A DNA stretch of 64,000 bases from Plecoglossus altivelis (Eukaryota; Chordata; Actinopteri; Osmeriformes; Plecoglossidae): assembly GCA_036571765.1 (NCBI GenBank), contig BROE01000003.1, positions 7,416,336 through 7,480,335 on the forward strand. The letters run 5' to 3'. This document shows, in pieces, positions 1 to 14,110 of the stretch. A program made the translations under genes and the position numbers. The notes beneath the pieces were generated by a model, which had not been told where the DNA came from, did not search any database, and saw only the letters and a program-made list of their open reading frames with translations. Positions within the stretch are counted from its first letter, which is position 1, and every line of letters starts with the position of its first letter.

Positions 1-3000
1 CTTGATGCTTTCAAGCATCATTGACCTTACTGAGAAACAGAGATACAGTACAGTGCTTTTCATCCCAACCACTCAATATAGTTTCCTTCTATCAGTTTAA
101 AATATAGTCACGTTCACATAGTTTCCTTGTTTAATTTCTCAGGCAGTCATAGTTAATGAGACATGAATAATGAGGTTTGGCTCAAAAATATATTTTTTAT
201 ATGGTCATGTATTATGTACAATGTTTGATGTCAAAGTCTTTAATTTAATTTAATTAGGATCCCTCTGTTAGGAGGATACCAAGAATGGCCCACATTAGGA
301 CCGATACCACAGGCCACACCTAATTGTCCACTTTTAAAAGTGATGGTATTGCAACCCCATTGCTCAAATCCTTCTGAAACTTAATGTACATCCCTCATGT
401 TTCATGACAAACAAAAAAGCCTCAGGACCCATAAGGCCTGCCATGATGGATTCTCCTGTATAGCTAATTTTGCAACAACATTCAAAATTCTAATGAATTA
501 TCCCACTGAACCAAAGGTCCAATTGACTTAGATTTTTGCACAGACGTGTAGAATTTATGTATTTTAAAATGTTACTAGGGAGAAGTGAATCAAATACAAC
601 TGAAAGTGGTGTATTTACGTCCTCATTGCCTCAATGTGTTTGTATCACTATGTCAAATGTCATTTTGAATGGTTTTTCAAACCCAATAGGCTCTAACATG
701 ACACCCTCTGAAGTATCGTGAAAAGTTTTACCTTTACATGTGAAAATATTACTGAATTACAGCTGTTTGAGCTTGGACCAAATCTAACACATACTATAGG
801 AGAAACGTCTTATTTCATGATCCAGTTATCAACTTTTGCAAAGTCCAAGTCTGTTAATGGTTATATTTGATTAGATGTTGTGCTTGTCTAATATGAGTGC
901 AGGTCCAATACCAGTCAGAGACAAATGTTTAGAGACAGAATGGTCTCTAGTATTCTGGTCCATCCTTCAGTTGTAAAATATAGCAATGAATATTTACTCG
1001 AGAAGGAATCCACCATTGCAGCTGTATGTTTTGTGTTTAGTGTAACCTAAGCAGTGGGAAAGAGGAGAGGTTTTGTGCAGAAAATAGATTTTTATAGCTT
1101 TGTTGTGTATTGTACATATATTTTTATTAGCTTAATTTCTACAGCTAAAATGTACATCTATATGTGTGCAATAGAAGACAATAAACAGAAGTGTATTCTT
1201 TCTTAAGTACATCTGTGAATTGAAATGACAGCATAATAACAGCTTTAAACTCTCACATTTGCTCAGTGGGTCTGAGAATACCAGCATGCATAATTAATTG
1301 CCAGTGAAATGATCCCTCAAGTCAGCTTGTCTGCTTTATTAGCAAAGTAAAGCTGCTGGGTTTTAATTGGTGCTTTCATTGTAAACCAATTAGATCACAT
1401 GGTTTTTGAATAGGGACCATTGATTGTTATCCCATCCTGTAGAAATCTAATTACAAGAGATCAAAGTATGGAAGACTTCACGTTAAAACAGTTTTTTGTA
1501 TCTCTTTGTACCTCTTAAGGTGTCATTTTCTTTCATAAATACATGACATTGGGTAATTGTCAAGTGTTTATCAGAACACATGCAATTTGTCCTCATTGTG
1601 TACTTGCAGTTTGAAACACAATTCGTTGAATCACGTATAAAAACAATTGGAGAAAGTAACCTAAGAGCACTAATACTGGAAAATTTTGAAAGCTAGGAAT
1701 GCTAAAGCCTTCTTTCTTGGTACAGTGTAAGCTTATATATTCTGCTGTGATTGCCTCATGATTTTCTGCACAGCAGGGAAGTAGAACAAGACTGACCTGG
1801 ATACCACGTCTGTCCACAGCTCTTTCCCAGATTGCTTCATTAGCGTTGTGCCAAAGATGGATGGTAACTTTCTGCTCGAGTAGCTGGCCGCCACGGAGAG
1901 AGCAGGGGGCAGCCTCTTCTCTGTTCCCCTGGCCTGCCTGTTAACTTGCTCCTGGGTTAGTTAACATTCAGAGGGCCCTGACCCGAAAATAGGCTTGGCA
2001 GCAGAAACAAGTTCCCATCCTCCCTCAAGAAATTAGAGGAGGCAATCTTTCAGTAACCTCTCGGTAACCTTCTTGGACCATGTAAATGAAATGGGATGCA
2101 GCTCTGTGTCCCGTTTCTGTATCTCAGCCCCTGTGTGTCATTGTCACATTGGCCATGGCTGCTCCAAGCCACTTGCAGTGTGCAGCCAATGTCTCTGACA
2201 GCACAGAAGAGAAAAATTATAGCCGATGCTACAAGAAGGTTAGGTTTAAACACAGTGCAGGTCAATGAGGTAGAATGCTGCTAAATCATTGTCAGAGAGA
2301 TTAATGGTGAGGTATTAAAAGACAACTGGGCACAGTTAAAGATGAATAATTGCCTGCTTCCGTTCACATTCATCTTTGTTTTGAACAGACATTTACATGT
2401 CCAAAGTGAAAACACCAGAGAAGATGAGCATGGGAAATAGAAAGGAATAAAAAAACACGATGATAGAAACATGTACAGTGTACAATGCAAATTGCGTAGA
2501 TTCATATTGCAAGCCTTTTCTAAGAAGTCTTTCCAAATTACTCAGCAAATCATAACTGTTATTGCTTTTGTTTGTAGAATCACACTAAATGCACTGCTGT
2601 AGTAACTTTTAAAACACAACCAAAATAGTCTGAATAACAACCAGAGAAAGAGTGTGGGAACCCAAGGAGTGGTTGAGGCATCTTGACAAGTTTTTAAGTC
2701 ATTCCTTCAACAACAAACATCCCCAGGCTCGCTTGCTTCATTGCATGTTGAGATGCTAACATCCTCAAGTTGAGATGATAACATCTAAGCAGTGGATGAA
2801 TGCTGGCCATACAAGACCACTAAAATATTAGTAATCTACTTTGCTAGTGTCTAATCTATCTTTAACTAAAGTAATTGTCCGGTAAACTTTAAACTATCAC
2901 TGTTTATTTTTGTCAATTTTAGACCATTCTCTGTTCATTTCTCATCTATGAAACACATATGAAAGGAACACAATTTCCAGAATAAATGGTCTATTGCATA

Positions 3001-6000
3001 TTGCATTTATACATAAATATATGATGGTGCACTACCATCACTGTAGACATAAAGCATTTGAATGTGCAAATTTAAATACCAATATCTACGCAGTATTAAA
3101 CCGATATCTATTAGCACAGTACTAGGCCCAAACTAATGTATGTTCACAGTACATAGGTTGAAGCTGGAGGTTACGTGGACATCCATCTGTAGTATCCATG
3201 GAAGCTCAAGGATGGCTTAATTTTTTAGATTAAACAACATTCACTCTCTGTCAAATTCCCTGCTCCAGAACTGCTAAGCCAGAGGAAAATGTGCCCCCAC
3301 ATGGTCCTGGCTGTGCATGACAGGAGAAAATACAAGACAGTAGTGCCTGAAGGAGACACAGGATAACGAAATAATCTTTAATCTCTGTCCCTTCAAGGCA
3401 CTTTCAACACCTGTTATCCTTGATGGCATTGAGAGAGGGGGCCGTACGTAGAATCATTTAAAGCCTGGTAATCATTGCGCTAATTACTCACTTTGGTACA
3501 GGGTGATTACTGTCCCTCTTGCAGGTGTATACCCGGACACTTGCATGCCAGCTGAGGCCAAAGCAGCTCACTGGAACAGTTGTTTCACTCAGTTTTCCCT
3601 TGAAGATATTTGACCTCTTGTTGTGTTGTTTGCAATCTATACTTAGGGGAGGAAAAATAACATCCAGCAACTTATAATTGCCTAGCAGCAACAGCACTCA
3701 GACACAGGTTCAGCCATCTGTTCTCTACAGAAACAGCCCCCCCCCCTCCCCTTCATTACTGTCAGAGAAACTTTTTTGTGGTGAGGTGTTTCCCGTCTAT
3801 TCTAGTGTTTACTGGATCATTTGGCTATGATTCCTTTTTAGCACATGGCTTTTGGTATGCAATTAAATACAATTATGGAGACATGCTACATAATCAATGA
3901 TGTTAAAGACACACTTTAAAACAATTTTTTCATCGAATAAACCATTATGAATAAAGATTATTCTGTATAAAGCTGTATTTTTAATTATAACCTAGAGGTC
4001 TGAAAGCCTCTGAGACAAATATATTTGTTTGCTCACTTGATTCAATTAAATTAGGTCCAACTTCAAATTGTACATTAAAATGAATTGATTTTCATATATG
4101 ATTAAATGAGCAACATGAATATTTAATCTTGGCCAACAGTTGCAGGAGTTATTGTGGTGATTATATTATATTTCTGTATGGCTTTAACTATCATCATGCT
4201 GATGACATCGCACTTTAGTTAATCTCGCTAAACGCAAAGTAGATGCAATGTTATTTATTTATTAATTTACCCGATAATAAGATACATAGGCCTGAGTGCA
4301 TGACGTCACATAACTCTCGCATTAAAAGACAACAGAAAACTCTTGCCAATCAATGAACAAACTGTAAAGTTTCACAGTACACGACCATATGTGAGCAGCT
4401 CTTTAGCAGAAATCATTTAAATCCCATGTGCTCATCCCTAATAAAACATCCCCAAGAGGGTGGACCAATCATTGACAGTGACACCACAAAGCCCAATTAT
4501 GCAGGTAGACAATGAATAATTAGAATGGAACAAGAGTTTGTATACATTTGAAAGATTAAAACAGAAATAATTTGATTACATTTTATTTATAGTCAAATAC
4601 ACACCTCTTATAATTTGGTTGCCTCTATGGTTGCAATCGTAATTGCCCTGAATTCTGCATTTGGTTTTAATAAAACTGAAACCATCAATTAACTTTTGTG
4701 GAAAATGACAGACTATAACAGTAATGATTCAATATCAGGTTTTCCAAATGTCAAGATTTGCTGTTTTGGAAGCAATGCTCAAATATAACCACGCTGTAAC
4801 CACAGTTTTAGTGATTGCTTTGCTCTTTAGGCAATCAATTTTACATGAGTAGAAAATTAAGTCACCAGGAAGTCAAGGGCCCTTACAACAGCTGCTGTCT
4901 TGTCTATTACCCCTGTCTATTACTGCAGACACCCTAAGGACAGATGTTTTAGGCTTAGGGGGGATGGAGAATGATAGCACATTAGATTCCTAATGTCTCT
5001 GAGAAGCTGGACTCAGGGGAGAGAGAACTCTTGGGTAATTCAAATGTGCCTCTACCTATCCCTTGCTCTCTTCTTCATCTCTTTCTTACTCCTCCATCCA
5101 GTGTCAGGTCCCCTCTGCCTCCTGAGGCATGAAATCCTACCCTGGAGCTAGGAGCATCACAGTCCATTCATCACCAAGCTGACCCGCTCTGACGAAGGAG
5201 ACCATGGGCTAATGAACTCATTAGAATATGGGAGTGTGTATCGTTCATTGCTACACTATATGTGGACTGGAGCAAGGGTGATTTGGGAGTTGAAATAATC
5301 ACACGATAATAAATATTAACTTGTGCTCTCTTAAGAATCTGTGTTCAACAGTGACTGGTCACGTTTAAATGTAATAAGTGATCTTTATTAATTTATAAAT
5401 TTCCCTGCCTTTAACCTTAGTGTTTCCACCAAACCTACTAGAGAACGACTGTTTTAACTGTAGACATGTATCCCTAGCTATAATACTGACGCTGAATTGC
5501 ATTTAACATCCTTGTACCAGTTTCCATTTAAATAACTTTTACAGAGGCCAACTATATACAAGTTAATATATTCAATATTACAATTAAATGTTAATGTTCT
5601 TAGAATATTGTTATATGTAACAATATTAGAGAGAACAAGGAGACATACACGGGATCCTTCTTATTTGTCATCACGTTAAATACATGGTAGCACAGTCCAA
5701 TGCAGTGCCTCACACTCCCCATCTAATACCACAGAGCCCTCACCCACGACATCAGACCAGAGGTACACCTTGATGAGGGTAATTCAGACATCAGGCTTAA
5801 TTAATCTGATGTCTCTTTTGATGAATGACTCCCAAAGTGTGCTGTAATGGTGTGATATTTTTTCTCAGGTGGAGGAGGCCATGGGTACATAATGCTGATG
5901 ACAGAGGTGCAGGGAAAGTCAAAGTGAGGACTCCCGAGAGGATTTCTACACATAGGGCTTTGTTTGCAAAGTTTCCCAGCTCTGCCTCTGCACTCCGTTT

Positions 6001-8014
6001 CTGCTGTCCTTGGAGGTCAGGCAGCCGGGTCTGGGTGTGATCAGTGGGCCGCTGCAGGGAACATGTGTTTATGGCTCTTTATTGACTGAGGATATGAGGA
6101 ATCCCTGACATCATTTCATGCTGTGTTTGTCAATTTTGACAAAAATGATGTGTTGTCTGTAAATATGCTGTATCTTGCGTTATTCTTTGTGCTTTACACT
6201 AATATGTGTCTTGGGGGGAGGGAACACATTACACTCACAAATCCCTGTTTGAATTTCAAATGAGTAGTGCTTAAACAATTGAAAACCGACCAATTTTGTT
6301 GTACTTTTGGGAGGGGAAAGGGGTAGTGTTCAGCTAAGTGAGCAAGGTTGAAAATGATGATCACTGAATAATTCTTAAAATGGTAAAGCAATGTATCATT
6401 GACAGGGAAAATGCGAATAGGTTTTTCGACCTCTAATGGGCAACATCTGCTCGTAATGTACTGCCACTGACACAATGCCACTAAGAAGGCACAAAGTGAC
6501 TTATTGTGTTGAATGTGTACATTATCAAATTATAACAAGAACAACATATGATCAAATTTGCCATGTTCTCAACATGCCACTTGAACCCTTTAAATCGCTT
6601 TCCATTAACTGTCAGTGAAGTTTCTGGAGCAGCCTGTGCACACATCTGTGCTTCACAATTATATAATTGAGAAAGAGACTGCCTCATGATAATAGGTATT
6701 AAATGTCCTGAAGGCTGCCGATTATGCTGGTAGGATGTTGGTCCTCTTTCCACAAAGTATTCTGGTTAAGTTATGCACTGTCCTAACAGAGCTAGTACTT
6801 AAAGCTAACGATGTCATAAATTTGTCTGCCTAATCTGGCAGGTGAAAAAGAGGACTTTGGCAGGTGGGATGGAGGGCTGGGTGATTTGAGAGGCATCTTA
6901 ATGAGATTCAGTGGCCCAACCCAGGCAATGAACTTGATTAAACTAATCTCATCTCTATCAAAGCATCACTGCTATCCACTTGCCCCATTAGTCATGGAAA
7001 TTGGATAAATAGAGTATGACGCTAAGGCCAGACAGACATCAGAGTGACATGGTCTTCTACATCCTGGGCCATTGTTGTTCCACAATGGAGCCCGCACATC
7101 TTCAATCACACATTGATTAAGGTCAATGGGACAGGTGCATGTCTGTCAGTGTTGGCCAGAAAGATTTGCGTGATTCTCCATCAGATGACAGAATGGATGC
7201 CATATCATCTTTTAATTTATGACATTTGATACACAATTGAAAGGAAGATGCATGAGCTATCAAAAATCTATAGCTGTTGAAAAAATTGTATAATGTGGAA
7301 AGTAATGTAAATTGTCTGGTTTTCTGTGAGCAAAATTAAAATGATGGTTCTAAAAATGTTTTATGGTTGGCTGCAGTCAAAGTATGTTGATGGTTTAACG
7401 ATAGAGTGAGAGAACCAAAAAAATTCAGGCATTTTGTTTTGCTCCCCTGATTTATCATTCAAAAACGCTGATTCATTTTTTTGATTATTCAAATCAAAGA
7501 AAATCTAGTTATTTTTGAGTTCAAAATAAACATGTGGATAGATGAACATTTCATATCCCTTACTCTCTTGAATTGAACTCCCTAACATGCGGCGCATGAA
7601 CTTGTGGCAGGTCCTATTCCAATTCCTTCATGTAGAGATCCTTGTGCTGGCGTGCTGGGCTGTGGGCCAGGCCAGTGTCTCCGCACCACCCCCTGGGGGA
7701 GAGGAGGCTATGGAGAGCATGCCAAGCCCCACCAGCAGACTCCAGTCTCAGACACTGTAATTATCTCCTAGGGTAGCGAGCCCTCTTCTGACATGACCAC
7801 TGCTGAATGGCACCGGCAGACTTAGTGTGTGCGACTCCAAGATCTGTTGTCCCCTCAGATGTGTGAGCTCCTCTGACCAGAGAACCCTGAGGATGTTTTT
7901 CTCCGGTGCAGTCTTTGAACTCTCCCAAAGGACTGCCATACAGTCGTTAACAACTGACCACAGTATGCAGATCTGGCTAGACCGCATGGGCATAGAGCAA
8001 AATTCTCTTCACAA
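1..8014. other. Non-coding interval left of the first dispersed repeat
   Basis: No open frame here resembles a known protein; all are under 100 codons and lack splice-site support. The DNA is AT-rich with many TAATTA/ATTAAT homeodomain-type cores. Stretches at about 1240-1470 and 6860-7020 read as unique, non-repetitive sequence of the kind often conserved around developmental genes. That is an impression, not an alignment. A short C-run lies near 3737-3750. Given the forkhead gene downstream, cis-regulatory DNA is the most plausible content. Confidence 0.5.
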
Positions 8015-8473
8015 CAACCCATTGGTGTATGTACTTCCTTTATTAGTTTTACATTTATACATTCTATAGGGAAATGACCCACCACATATTTTACATGTGA
8101 CTGTACATGCTTTTAAAAGAGAATGTTAAACCTTGAAGCAAGAAATCTTGAATAGCAATGAAATTAATGGAGAATGCAGCAACCTGATGTACTCTTCAGT
8201 GGTGCCTTGAATGTTGTCCTTGGATGTTGATCGATGCTTTGAGAATTCGAAGAAATGTAATGTAGAATTGATTGCAGTCTTTTCATGGTCAGGAAGCTGT
8301 GTACGGATGTCAGACCTCTAAGTGGTTCACGGATACCGGTTTGTTTTGATGTCACTTCAATCCGCAAATGTTTTAAATAAGATCATTTAATCTCTGATTG
8401 TACGTAAATTGATTCATTTGTCTGAGCTTTAACCAGGTTCAGACAAATGTATTTGTGTAATATATAATACAGT
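8015..8473 (+). repeat. Dispersed repeat, copy 1 (about 0.46 kb)
   Basis: This segment is clearly similar, in the same orientation and along its length, to 10212-10637. Shared blocks include GGGAAATGACCCACCA near the start, GATCGATGCTTTGAGAATTC in the middle and CCAGGTTCAGACAAAT at the end. The 3' end holds a perfect 11-bp stem (8415-8425 with 8439-8449) around a 13-nt loop. No terminal inverted repeats, reverse transcriptase or tRNA-like promoter boxes are visible, so the class is unassigned. A non-autonomous mobile element is likeliest; an old local duplication is the alternative. Confidence 0.75.
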
Positions 8474-10211
8474 GTAGAAAAGTCCTTACTGGCCACTGAG
8501 GGCCCATTAGAAATACTTGCTTAACTGTCCAGTCAAGGCCTTCCAGTACTCCTTGGTGACTGAGTGCAATTTAAGATATTCAGTCTGTATCATATATGTA
8601 AAATCTTAAGTAAGTCAAGACATCTTTCAAGCAGAGCTACTAATTGTAATTTTCTTTCATTTGCTTATTCTTCATCAAACCACACTAATCCTGATTTACA
8701 CAGTTTAAAATCTTTGCCATATCCCCTACCTTCCAAAGAGATAGAGTAATCAAATTGGTACTTTTTACATGTCGTTCTCAATAAATCTGAATAAATTAAC
8801 AAGGCATTACTAAGACTGCTACATTAAATGTGCATAGTGTGCTTAATGAATATGCAACTGCAAGTGAAAAGGTCTGCTACTATGAACTCTTCAAATTAGC
8901 ATAACTACTTCCAGCATGTTTCTTAAATAATGCTCTCATTTGCACATCACTGAGTTGGCTAATTCTAACTTCAGTCAGAGTAGGCTCATAATTAAGACTC
9001 TTGCTTTAATTTTTAATGAAGTTTATGTTACATGAATTCTGACAGTAATGAGGGGGACACGGAAACAAAAGGGCTGTTAATAATTAAATTCACAAACCAG
9101 TTTGAGGAATAATAATTCCTAAGGAGAAATTACAAGACCAATTATGAATTTGATGTTCATCCTTTTGCACAGGCTGGCTCACTTAACTGCTTGTCCTGAC
9201 GCCAGATCTTCTGAGATTCCTTTCCTGTTGCCCCCCAGACTAAAAGGTCTGACATGCGTTTTAGTGCACAATTAATCATGGAGACGTCCAAGATTAAATG
9301 CTTTTTATTGGTCTCCTTTTATTGGTCTGTGTTACCTGAGTTGGTTTAGCGCCTGTTGACGTTCATTAATGGTATGTATGAACATAAACACTATAATGAT
9401 TGAATGGCAGAGAGGTAATTTCCTAAGCAAATGGATTATGGTGGAAGAGAGGCGTTGACATCTCCTGTGGAAACATGGGGCATCTCCAACTGTATCTGTT
9501 TTCAACAGTTCTCCATTCAATAATGTTAAGGTTGCAAGATGATTTTTTCACTAATTGTTGGTAAATGGTGATCTTTTCCCAAACAAGATTACTTTTTTCT
9601 ACATAAATGAATGCAGAGAACAAATATGTTCACACATTTAATTTGTGCACTGCGGTTCTATTCATTTTGTATTCCTTAGGGGAATATTGTATTTGTCTTC
9701 TATGTCACTTTCTCATTTACATCATGTAGGACTTGATTGTTGCTATGGTTGTTCTTCTCCTTGTGAAGCATAGTCCACCAATTACCTAAACATATTAGAT
9801 CAGTGGAACTTGAAAACACCATCTAGTGAATATGCAATTTAAGCAAACATTTAGAGCATTGACAATAAAACCAATCACCAGAGAATTAGCTCATTTTCAA
9901 CAATGTTAAGCATCCTTTATTTGGTTAATCACCTGTTCACTTGAATAAATTATATCAATAGAACAGTATGTATATATAGAAACATTATTTAAGTGTATGC
10001 AGTTGTTTTTTGTAATATGAAGTGTGTGTGTCAACTTGGAATCCTGGTAACTCTTATCTATTTTTTACCAGTTTCAAAGCACCTAAAGAATGTCAGTCAT
10101 AAAAAATCTGGAAAATGTTTCAAAATATTTTGTGTGTCCTTACTATCATATATTACACTCACAAATGCAGTCTTCCACGTAAACATTCTTAAACAATAGC
10201 ACCATTTTTGA
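8474..10211. other. Non-coding spacer between the two dispersed-repeat copies
   Basis: About 1.7 kb of AT-rich unique sequence. No open frame has recognisable homology or splice support, and I see no RNA gene or further repeat copy. Confidence 0.5.
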
Positions 10212-10637
10212 ACAGCAGTCCAGAGGGGTGTATACTTCCTTTATTAGTATTACATTTATACATTTTATAGGGAAATGACCCACCATATATTTTGTGTGAC
10301 CACACAGGCGTTTAAAGAGAATGTTAACCTCGAAGCAAGAAATCTTTACAACAATGAAATGATTGGAGAACACTGCAAACTGATGTAGTCTTCAGTGGTG
10401 TCTTGAATGTTGTCTTTGGATGTCGATCGATGCTTTGAGAATTCTAAGAAACATACTGTAGAATTGACGGCAGTCTTTTATAATCCGGAAGCTATGTATG
10501 GATGTCAGACCTGTAGCTGTAATTTCAATCCACAAGTGATTTAAATAAAATAATGTAAATCTGACTGTACATACATGGATTCATTTGTCCGGGTTTAAAC
10601 CAGGTTCAGACAAATATAATTGTGTCATACATGCAGT
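10212..10637 (+). repeat. Dispersed repeat, copy 2 (about 0.43 kb)
   Basis: Second copy of the repeat at 8015-8473, in direct orientation and about 1.75 kb after the end of the first. It differs by many substitutions and small indels, so the pair is not recent. It keeps the terminal stem-loop in weaker form (10583-10589 pairs with 10609-10615, extendable with one mismatch). Conceptual translations of the two copies on the minus strand share short peptides near their starts, which simply follows from the DNA similarity. Confidence 0.75.
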
Positions 10638-13039
10638 TCAAAATTCTCTACTGCACCAGTAACACTAGATGAACGAATTATATCTGTCCTCAATACTTCT
10701 GTCTCAATAATACCATACTCGAAGGTTTTCTAAAGCTAATTATTTGGCATTATGAAGGTTTTGGAATTGGACAATCCCTTTACTATAGCAGTAAGGCTCC
10801 TAATTCTGGGGCAGGTCTTGGCTATGACAGACAGAGCTATTTTCTAGTATACAGCAACACTTGACATTTCACAGGAATCTTGCATGTGTTTTTCCTCTGG
10901 ATACCTGAACAGAATACACCTCAGACACTTTAGATCTGGAACTGAATCCTGGATACACTGTTAGGAATAAAACGTTTTAAACACAATGTTTAAAAATATA
11001 GTATGATTTTAATTGTTGAATGTTACTCTTTTTAAATGCAGACTTGTGGTGGTCAACATTTCGAAGTTGAGATTGGGTTATCTGATAAAAAATACAGAAT
11101 GTTCATTGACACTTTCCAGTGAAATACTGTTTGGAATGGTCTTTTTCTGGTCCTTGACTATAGACTGGACTTAAAATACACTTTAATACATTTTCTTGGA
11201 TACAGCCATCAGGTAAGTGAATACATGTAAATATATTACAATTCATTGGTTCCACCTACCCAGTCATTCTCAAAAACTGAATCCTCTTGATTAATCTGTT
11301 TCAGCCACAATAAGAGTTGAAGAACACTTAATCGATAGAATCTCAAATATTTAATTTCCTTTAGATAGTAGCCATGCATCCCAAGGTCCTTCGTTGTCTG
11401 TCAAGAGTCCAATCCTCACACTAAGAAGAGTCGCAGCTCCCTTGAGGAATAATGATTTGGAGTTCAGGCTATGTATAATGATGCCCCAATACAAGCTTGC
11501 GTTGATGGGCCCAAATATTCTAGTCTTGTTTTAATTGATATGACTGAAATCTGCTAGAAGGCTGCTTCCTGTGCCCTTTGATTAGCCATGGATTAGCAGG
11601 CCTTTATGTTTTCTTCTGAGAGCCCCTGTTGCCAGCACAGGTTAGCACTCCTATTATTAAACAAATGAATTAGTGCCTGAAATTGTGTCATGCATATTAC
11701 ATTTGAGCAGGAGTCACAGCTTGCTGGTCCACCACAACAGAGCAGTGCGGAGGCTGAGTTGACTGTTTGCGTAACTCTTGTAAAGGCTCCATGATTTACT
11801 GTGGAGCCACTTTCTGCTCAACAGTGTGTGAATGTTGTTAATTTAAAGAGGATTTAAATCTTACTCCTATTAAAGCACCTAAATCTACATGGACAATTCA
11901 TGTTATTGCTGATTGCTCACATTTACCCTCCAAGAGCTCAGTCAGTGTTTGTTGTTATTTTGTGTCGTTTACTAAGAAGCGAGCTAAAACAATGCTCACG
12001 TTTTTTTGTGTGTTTTTTTTTTTACATTGACATAGTATTTCTCAGAAGGAAACACACAGTAGAAGAAAGCTCCATAACTTTTCAAGACTAATTTCAGAGA
12101 TGGTTGAGTCATACATTAACTAATCTCACCAGTTCACACCAGTCATTATATCGTTATGTGCCATCCTGTTTCGCAAACCCCTTGTTGTTGTTTAGGGGTG
12201 GGGTAAAAACAGAATTCTTGTTGTGGGGTACAATGTGTATGTAACAGCCTGAGAGACCCGTTATTCCGTAGATGTATTGCATGCAAGACAGAATGAAATG
12301 CCTATTTTTTGGTCCCAGGTGGTTAAGTGTCTTCTGATCATTACCAAGGTCTTGATGAGCATGGGTTGTTCTCAGGACTGTGCCCTTCCTACACTTAGAA
12401 TCATAATAAAGGGATTAGCATCAGATAGACGTCTTACTTAAATAATCCAAAAGGATATATGGTATCAGTGCAGAGGACATTGTCACCTAGAATGTACAGG
12501 AAACGATGGTCATATAAGATATATTTGTGCATTTCCTTAATGTATTTCTCTTGACCAGCACATCCACTATTTTATATGAAAACACAGCTTTCAGACACAA
12601 GTTCAGGCATTTAGAATTCCTATATTCCTATCCAACCTTTGATTGGATTAGAGTATACAATAAATATATTTTCAATCAAATTTTTCATGTAAATGTTTGT
12701 ATCTGACCTTTTATGGAATTTACACTTACAAACTGGAAACCTCTTGCATAGAAAGCATTTGCGATTCTTTGGCTAAAACAACATTTCCGTAAAGTATCCT
12801 GTAATTCCATGCCATACCGTACATAAACTGATGTTCTAGAAATACAGATAATTGTTAAGACTTATCTTGGATACAGAATGAATAATTACAATTAAGCATA
12901 TGTCGACACATTATCTGACACACAGACATTAACAAGATTTCCATCTGCATATAGGTGATTCAGATAACCACACAATAATATGTCTCAAGACCTCCTTTGA
13001 GACACAAATGAAAAACTAAAAGAGTCAACACTCGAGGAA

Positions 13040-13052
13040 AGGTCAAAGGTTA
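13040..13052 (+). promoter_or_regulatory. DR1-type nuclear receptor motif (candidate)
   Basis: The sequence AGGTCA-A-AGGTTA is a direct repeat of two nuclear-receptor half-sites separated by one base, the arrangement bound by HNF4, RXR heterodimers and COUP-TFs. A third half-site in reverse orientation (TGACCC) follows about 12 bp later. It lies about 5.9 kb upstream of foxb1. Short motifs occur by chance, so function is unproven. Confidence 0.25.
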
Positions 13053-14076
13053 AACCCACATGTTTGACCCGGGGTTGTCAGTCTGTTACAGTTCCCTTAA
13101 CTTAAATTTACCAGACATATTGATCCAGAGAGCTGGAGATAGTGAGATGTCTGATAAACTCACACATTAGTGCATATTATGAGGAAATAAGGAACCTTGC
13201 AGTTCTGCTCATCGCGTCCTGGCAACAGAAATGTTGAGAGGGAATGTTTCGTAATTGAAAGCCTCCTGACAAGCTTTGTTTTATTATTGGTTCTTTCTTT
13301 TCTCCACCTTCTACAAGTATCCATTTCAAAGGCTGCCATCTCATTTACTTTCCCTGTCAAAGTACTGCACATCTCAGATCTGATTGAACCATGTTAATTC
13401 ATAAATATTTTAAATAATAGACATTTGATCTTTTTCTGCTGTGGTTTCTACTCTTCATGAGTCTGTTGTAACTGAATAATTTAAGTTGTTTTTAGTTGTA
13501 TTATTCCCTCAATTTAACTAAGTAGAACACCTAACTAAACAAATTAATAATTAGTGTTAATATTCTTGAGTGAAATATGATGCTCTAGAGACATGATATT
13601 TTCCAAACTTTGCAATGTCAATATATCAATAAAATATTTACACTCTCTTGTCTACTGCCTTTAAATATTGTGGACATTGATCTACATCATGTGATCTCTT
13701 AGATTTTTTGAGAGAGCATTCTTTCACCCTTTCTTTAGTGGCATCTCTATTACATGCGTCCAGTGGCAGAGAAGCCATTGCTGTTTTACAGGTCAATTTG
13801 TATGAACTAGCGTCATCTGTCACAGATGCTAAGGAGTAAGAGCAGTGGCTGCCTTGTCTGTAATGAATTATGCAGGAGGATCAGACTCCCTTGTTTTGGT
13901 CGCACTTGGCAGCACAAACATGGACCTAAGGTTGCACACTCATCAGTCCTGCTGTTCCTCTCCATACGGAGTCAATGAACTGGGGAGAGTCAGGTGCCCC
14001 CAACCCTTACACACATCTGAATACTGATCGCTCTCAAAACCTTGCCTTCCCAGCCCCCTGCATACACACATGCATA

Positions 14077-14110
14077 CCCCCCCCCCCCACCACCACCCAC
14101 ACACACACAT
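14077..14110. repeat. Poly-C / CA-rich simple repeat
   Basis: A run of twelve C residues passes into CAC and CA repeats. It is ordinary low-complexity DNA and prone to length error. Confidence 0.85.

Noticed and set aside
7855..10373. Two minus-strand open frames sharing peptides such as MVGHFPI and LIKEV
   Set aside because: The similarity comes from the DNA repeat that both overlap. The frames diverge quickly and are short, so this is not a gene family.
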